64,000 bases of DNA from UBA2334 sp049653005 (GTDB lineage Bacteria > Pseudomonadota > Gammaproteobacteria > Burkholderiales > Burkholderiaceae_C). The notes under the pieces were generated by a model. The model did not search any database and was not told where the DNA came from. It worked only from the letters and a program-made list of their open reading frames with translations. A program made the position numbers and the translations under genes. The stretch is taken from the NCBI GenBank assembly GCA_049653005.1, contig JBASFL010000065.1, positions 108,901 to 172,900 on the forward strand, written 5' to 3'. How positions within the stretch are numbered: the first letter of the stretch is position 1; every line of letters begins with the position of its first letter. Shown here piece by piece: positions 61,066-64,000 of the stretch.

Positions 61066-63435
61066 ATGAACGCACCCACCCCCCTCCACGTGTTGACTCA
61101 GGCCCAGCAACAAGGCCAAGACATCGTTCACGAATCGGCCACGCTGCACGTGACCGGCGGCGCCACCTACACCGACGATATCCCCGAGCTGCGCGGCACG
61201 CTTTACGCGGCCCTCATCACCTCGCCCGTGGCCCACGGCGAGCTGCTGGGCGAAGGCATTGACCGCGAAGCCATCCTGCGCGAGCACGGCGTGGTGGCCG
61301 TCTACACGGCACGCGACATTCCCGGCGAAAACAACTGCGGCCCCATCATCCACGACGACCCGTTTCTGGCCGTGGGCAAGGTCGAGTTTCTGGGCCAGGC
61401 CGTGGCCGTGGTGGTGGCGCGCGAAATGCTGTACGCCCGCGAGGCCGCCCACAAGGCCAAGGTGCAGGTGCGCGAGCTGCCAGCCATACTGACCGTGGAA
61501 GAAGCCCTGGCCGCCAACAGCTTTGTCATGCCCGCCAAAGGCATCGTCCGCGGCGATGCTGCGTTGGCAATAGCCAGCGCGCCGCACAAGGTGAAGGGCA
61601 CCACCCGCACCGGCCAGCAAGAGCAGTTTTACCTGGAAGGCCAGATCACCTACGCCGTGCCGCGTGAAGACGGGCAGCTGACGCTGTACGTGTCCACCCA
61701 GCACCCCGATGGCAACCAGCGCGAAGCCGCTGCCGCGCTGAACCTGACCACCAACGACGTGGAGGTGATTTGCCGCCGCATGGGCGGTGGCTTCGGTGGC
61801 AAAGAGGGCAACGCCAGCATCTTCAGCCAGAGCGCCGCGCTGGCCGCGTTCAAGCTGCAAAAGCCGGTCAAGCTGCGCGTAAACCGCGACGACGACATGA
61901 TGATCACCGGCAAGCGGCACGACTTCCGCATCGACTACGAGGTGGGCTTTGACGACAACGGCCGCATTTTGGGCGCCGACATCACGCTGGCCTCGCGCTG
62001 CGGCTACAGCATCGACTACTCCGGCCCGGTGAACGACCGCGCTTGTTTGCACATCGACAACTGCTACCACATCCCCGCTTTGAAGCTGGTCAGTCACCGC
62101 TGCAAAACCAACACCCAAAGCGCCACCGCGTTCCGGGGTTTTGGTGGCCCGCAGGGCATGTTCGGCATTGAGACGGTGATCGAGCAGATTGCCAACACCC
62201 TGGGCAAAGACCCGCTGGAAGTGCGCCGCCTCAACCTGTACAAAGACCCGGCTGTGTCGGGCGACCCCGCCACCATGACCACCCAATACAACCAGCTGAT
62301 TGAAGACTGGGTGGGCGACAAGGTGATCGACCAAGTGGCCGCCAGCGCCCGCTACGCCGAGCGCCGCGCCGAAGTGGCCGTCTTTAACGCCGCCAACAAG
62401 CGCCGCAAGCGCGGGCTGGCGCTGGTGCCGCTGAAGTTTGGCATCAGCTTCACGGCCACCATGCTGAACCAGGGCGGGGCGCTGCTCAACATCTACATGG
62501 ACGGCTCGGTCAGCGTCAACCACGGTGGAACCGAAATGGGCCAGGGCCTGAACACCAAAATGGCCCAGGTGTGTGCCGATGGGCTGGGCATTCCGGTCAG
62601 CCGCGTGCGCGTGACCGGCACCGACACCCAAAAAGTGCCCAACGCCTCGGCCACGTCAGCCTCCAGCGGGGCCGACATCAACGGCGCGGCCATCATGAAC
62701 GCCACCGCGCAAATGCGTGAGCGCCTGGCACCCGTGGCTGCCCGCATGCTGGGTTGCGACGCCAGCGATGTGGAATTTGTAGCTGACTTTGTCCGCCAGA
62801 AAAGCGCTGGAGGCCAAAATGATGCCAAAAAAGTGGCCTGGCCCGACCTGGCCAAACAAGCCTGGCTGGACCGCGTGGGCCTGTCGGTCACGGGCTTCTA
62901 CATGACGCCCGAAATCAAATACGACTTCGCCACGCTCAACGGCAAGGCGTTCTACTACTACTGCTATGGCGCGTCAGTCAGCGAGGTGGAAATTGACACC
63001 CGCACGGGCGAGTATTGGGTGAAGGCCGTGGACATCGTTCAGGACGTGGGCCAGAGCATCAACCCCGCCATCGACAAGGGCCAGGTTGAAGGCGCCTACA
63101 TCCAGGGCATGGGCTGGCTGACCATGGAAGAGTGCATTTGGGACAAAAAAGGCAAGCTGCTGACCCATGGGCCCAGCACCTACAAAATTCCGGTGGCGGG
63201 CGACGTGCCCGAGCACTTCAACGTGGCGTTGTTCGAAAACCAGAACAGCCGCCCCACACCTTTCCGCAGCAAAGCCACGGGCGAGCCACCGCTGATGCTG
63301 GCGCTGTCCACCTTCTTTGCGCTGCGCGACGCGGTAAGTGCCACGGCCAACCACACGCAGGTGGTGCACATGGATGCACCCGCCACGCCCGAGCGGATTT
63401 TGATGGCGTGCGAGGCGCTGAAACAAGCGGCCTGA
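61066..63435 (+). CDS. xdhB: Xanthine dehydrogenase large (molybdenum) subunit
   Basis: A 789-residue molybdopterin subunit that oxidises hypoxanthine and xanthine to urate with XdhA. It starts at 61066 with GGAG nine bases upstream. Moco-domain motifs are CRRMGGGFGGKEGNAS, TAFRGFGGPQGMFGIE, HGGTEMGQGLNTKM and, near the end, KATGEPPLMLALS with the catalytic glutamate. Codons for residues 571-585 (after EFVADFVRQKSAGGQN) coincide with an interspersed repeat. The insertion protein XdhC is not in the window. Confidence 0.95.
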   Translation: MNAPTPLHVLTQAQQQGQDIVHESATLHVTGGATYTDDIPELRGTLYAALITSPVAHGELLGEGIDREAILREHGVVAVYTARDIPGENNCGPIIHDDPFLAVGKVEFLGQAVAVVVAREMLYAREAAHKAKVQVRELPAILTVEEALAANSFVMPAKGIVRGDAALAIASAPHKVKGTTRTGQQEQFYLEGQITYAVPREDGQLTLYVSTQHPDGNQREAAAALNLTTNDVEVICRRMGGGFGGKEGNASIFSQSAALAAFKLQKPVKLRVNRDDDMMITGKRHDFRIDYEVGFDDNGRILGADITLASRCGYSIDYSGPVNDRACLHIDNCYHIPALKLVSHRCKTNTQSATAFRGFGGPQGMFGIETVIEQIANTLGKDPLEVRRLNLYKDPAVSGDPATMTTQYNQLIEDWVGDKVIDQVAASARYAERRAEVAVFNAANKRRKRGLALVPLKFGISFTATMLNQGGALLNIYMDGSVSVNHGGTEMGQGLNTKMAQVCADGLGIPVSRVRVTGTDTQKVPNASATSASSGADINGAAIMNATAQMRERLAPVAARMLGCDASDVEFVADFVRQKSAGGQNDAKKVAWPDLAKQAWLDRVGLSVTGFYMTPEIKYDFATLNGKAFYYYCYGASVSEVEIDTRTGEYWVKAVDIVQDVGQSINPAIDKGQVEGAYIQGMGWLTMEECIWDKKGKLLTHGPSTYKIPVAGDVPEHFNVALFENQNSRPTPFRSKATGEPPLMLALSTFFALRDAVSATANHTQVVHMDAPATPERILMACEALKQAA
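62777..62820 (+). repeat. Interspersed repeat, copy 7 (inside xdhB)
   Basis: Reads TTGTAGCTGACTTTGTCC, then GCCAGAAAAGCGCTGGAGGCC and AAAAT. It lies inside xdhB in frame, just before the conserved AWPDLAKQAWLDRVGLS region, where the family has a variable loop. Confidence 0.8.
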
Positions 63436-63465
63436 CCCAGCCCTGCGCCGCACCACCACGCCCAC

Positions 63466-63506
63466 AAAAAAGCCTCCCAGCCTGCCAAGGCGGGGAGGCT
63501 TTTTTC
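63466..63506 (+). terminator. Rho-independent terminator after xdhB
   Basis: Stem AGCCTCCC with GGGAGGCT, an interior C/G-rich loop, flanked by A6 and T6. It lies 31 bp after the xdhB stop and can also serve the convergent gene on the other strand. Confidence 0.85.
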
Positions 63507-63534
63507 ATGCCTGGGCGGTGGTGAAGTCAGTGCT

Positions 63535-64000
63535 TCAGCACTTGGCCGTTTTGGTTTTTTTGCAGGTGTCGCTGGCCACTTTGGTGGTGGGCTTTTTGGC
63601 CGCAGCCGCCTTGGCACGCGCAGCCGCTGACCCGGGTTCGGGCACGTTGGCGTTTTGGCCCTCGGTCAGGGTGTCCAGCTGGAAGTGGCCGCTTTTGTGC
63701 CACAGCCAGGTGTCGGTGTAGGTGACGTGGCCCAGGTTCACCGCCACGGGGTACGGCGCGGCAGCGCGCACGCTGCGTTCGATGTCGGCCATCACCTCGG
63801 GGGCGTGGTGGGGGGCGCGCATCCAGCTGGTTTTGGTGACCATGCCGCGCGGGTCCAGGTCCACCTCCAGCGTGCCCACCGCGTACAGCAGGGGCGGCAT
63901 CTGGCCTTTGAAGATGCGGTGGCTGTTTTTGCCATACAGGTGGGCGGCGGCATCGCGGCGGTACTCGCGCGGGGTTTTGGCGTAAGACAAGGCGCCCACC
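63535..64000 (-). CDS. TonB-C-like hypothetical protein (5' end beyond window)
   Basis: The last about 155 residues of a protein whose start lies outside the window; the ATG at 63999 is in frame but not convincing as start. The visible part YRRDAAAHLYGKNSHRIFKG, then LLYAVGTLEVDLDPRGMVTK and DIERSVRAAAPYPVAVN has the strand-helix-strand order of TonB C-terminal-like domains. A low-complexity tail rich in Ala, Lys and Thr ends in KTAKC. Its function is not known to me; a periplasmic location is likely. Confidence 0.6.
   Translation of the reverse strand, partial: VGALSYAKTPREYRRDAAAHLYGKNSHRIFKGQMPPLLYAVGTLEVDLDPRGMVTKTSWMRAPHHAPEVMADIERSVRAAAPYPVAVNLGHVTYTDTWLWHKSGHFQLDTLTEGQNANVPEPGSAAARAKAAAAKKPTTKVASDTCKKTKTAKC

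Overview
The window is a piece of a GC-rich chromosome from a betaproteobacterium, most probably a member of the Comamonadaceae (Acidovorax/Rhodoferax/Hydrogenophaga/Limnohabitans type). The evidence is gene content and gene order (lolB-ispE-tRNA-Gln-prs-rplY-pth; rpoZ-gmk-yicC-Ser/Thr kinase-PP2C-rph-rdgB-hemW), complete Entner-Doudoroff genes with no phosphofructokinase in view, and a short interspersed repeat with the core CAGCAAGCGCTGGAGGCC. That repeat is of a kind I associate with this family. No plasmid, prophage, IS element or CRISPR array is visible.

Layout. (1) 1-12154: a sugar catabolic locus. On the minus strand lie a PfkB-type fructokinase, zwf, pgl, edd, eda and pgi (cut by the window start). 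On the plus strand, divergently, lie a fructose-type ABC importer (binding protein, permease, ATPase), a FucU/RbsD-type mutarotase and a ROK regulator. Together they would import a sugar without a PTS, phosphorylate it and carry it by the Entner-Doudoroff route to pyruvate and glyceraldehyde-3-phosphate. (2) 12174-32323: housekeeping genes. These are ftsY, a pair of M16 peptidases, rsmD, coaD, ferredoxin, pth, rplY, prs, tRNA-Gln, ispE, lolB, a TPR protein, mutM, a dynamin-like GTPase, mutY, rapZ, recN, nadK, hrcA, tRNA-Met and tRNA-Arg. (3) 32420-34708: a small AT-richer islet just after tRNA-Arg, with an unrecognised exported protein and a WcaJ/EpsB-type sugar-phosphate transferase. (4) 34725-44773: greB, spoT/rel, rpoZ, gmk, yicC, a Ser/Thr kinase with its PP2C phosphatase, rph, rdgB, hemW and a CBS-domain protein. 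(5) 44796-54100: accessory genes. These are a hydratase, a zinc-ribbon membrane protein, a sensory group (PhnD-like binding protein, hybrid histidine kinase, diguanylate cyclase), small lipoprotein genes, a truncated PhnB/VOC pseudogene and an Orc1/Cdc6-like AAA ATPase. (6) 54161-63435: a purine/urate catabolic cluster. On the minus strand are GntR, puuE, a uraD-allC fusion and an M20 peptidase; on the plus strand are uraH and xdhAB. The divergent promoter contains a perfect 16-bp palindrome suited to the GntR protein. (7) 63535-64000: the 3' part of a TonB-C-like hypothetical gene.

The most unusual signal is the interspersed repeat. I find eight copies of about 40-47 bp. Five are intergenic, but three lie in frame inside genes. 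One supplies the start region and signal peptide of the second M16 peptidase, one forms residues about 571-585 of XdhB, and one forms residues about 30-43 of a hydratase. All of this was read by eye; no database search or alignment was run.
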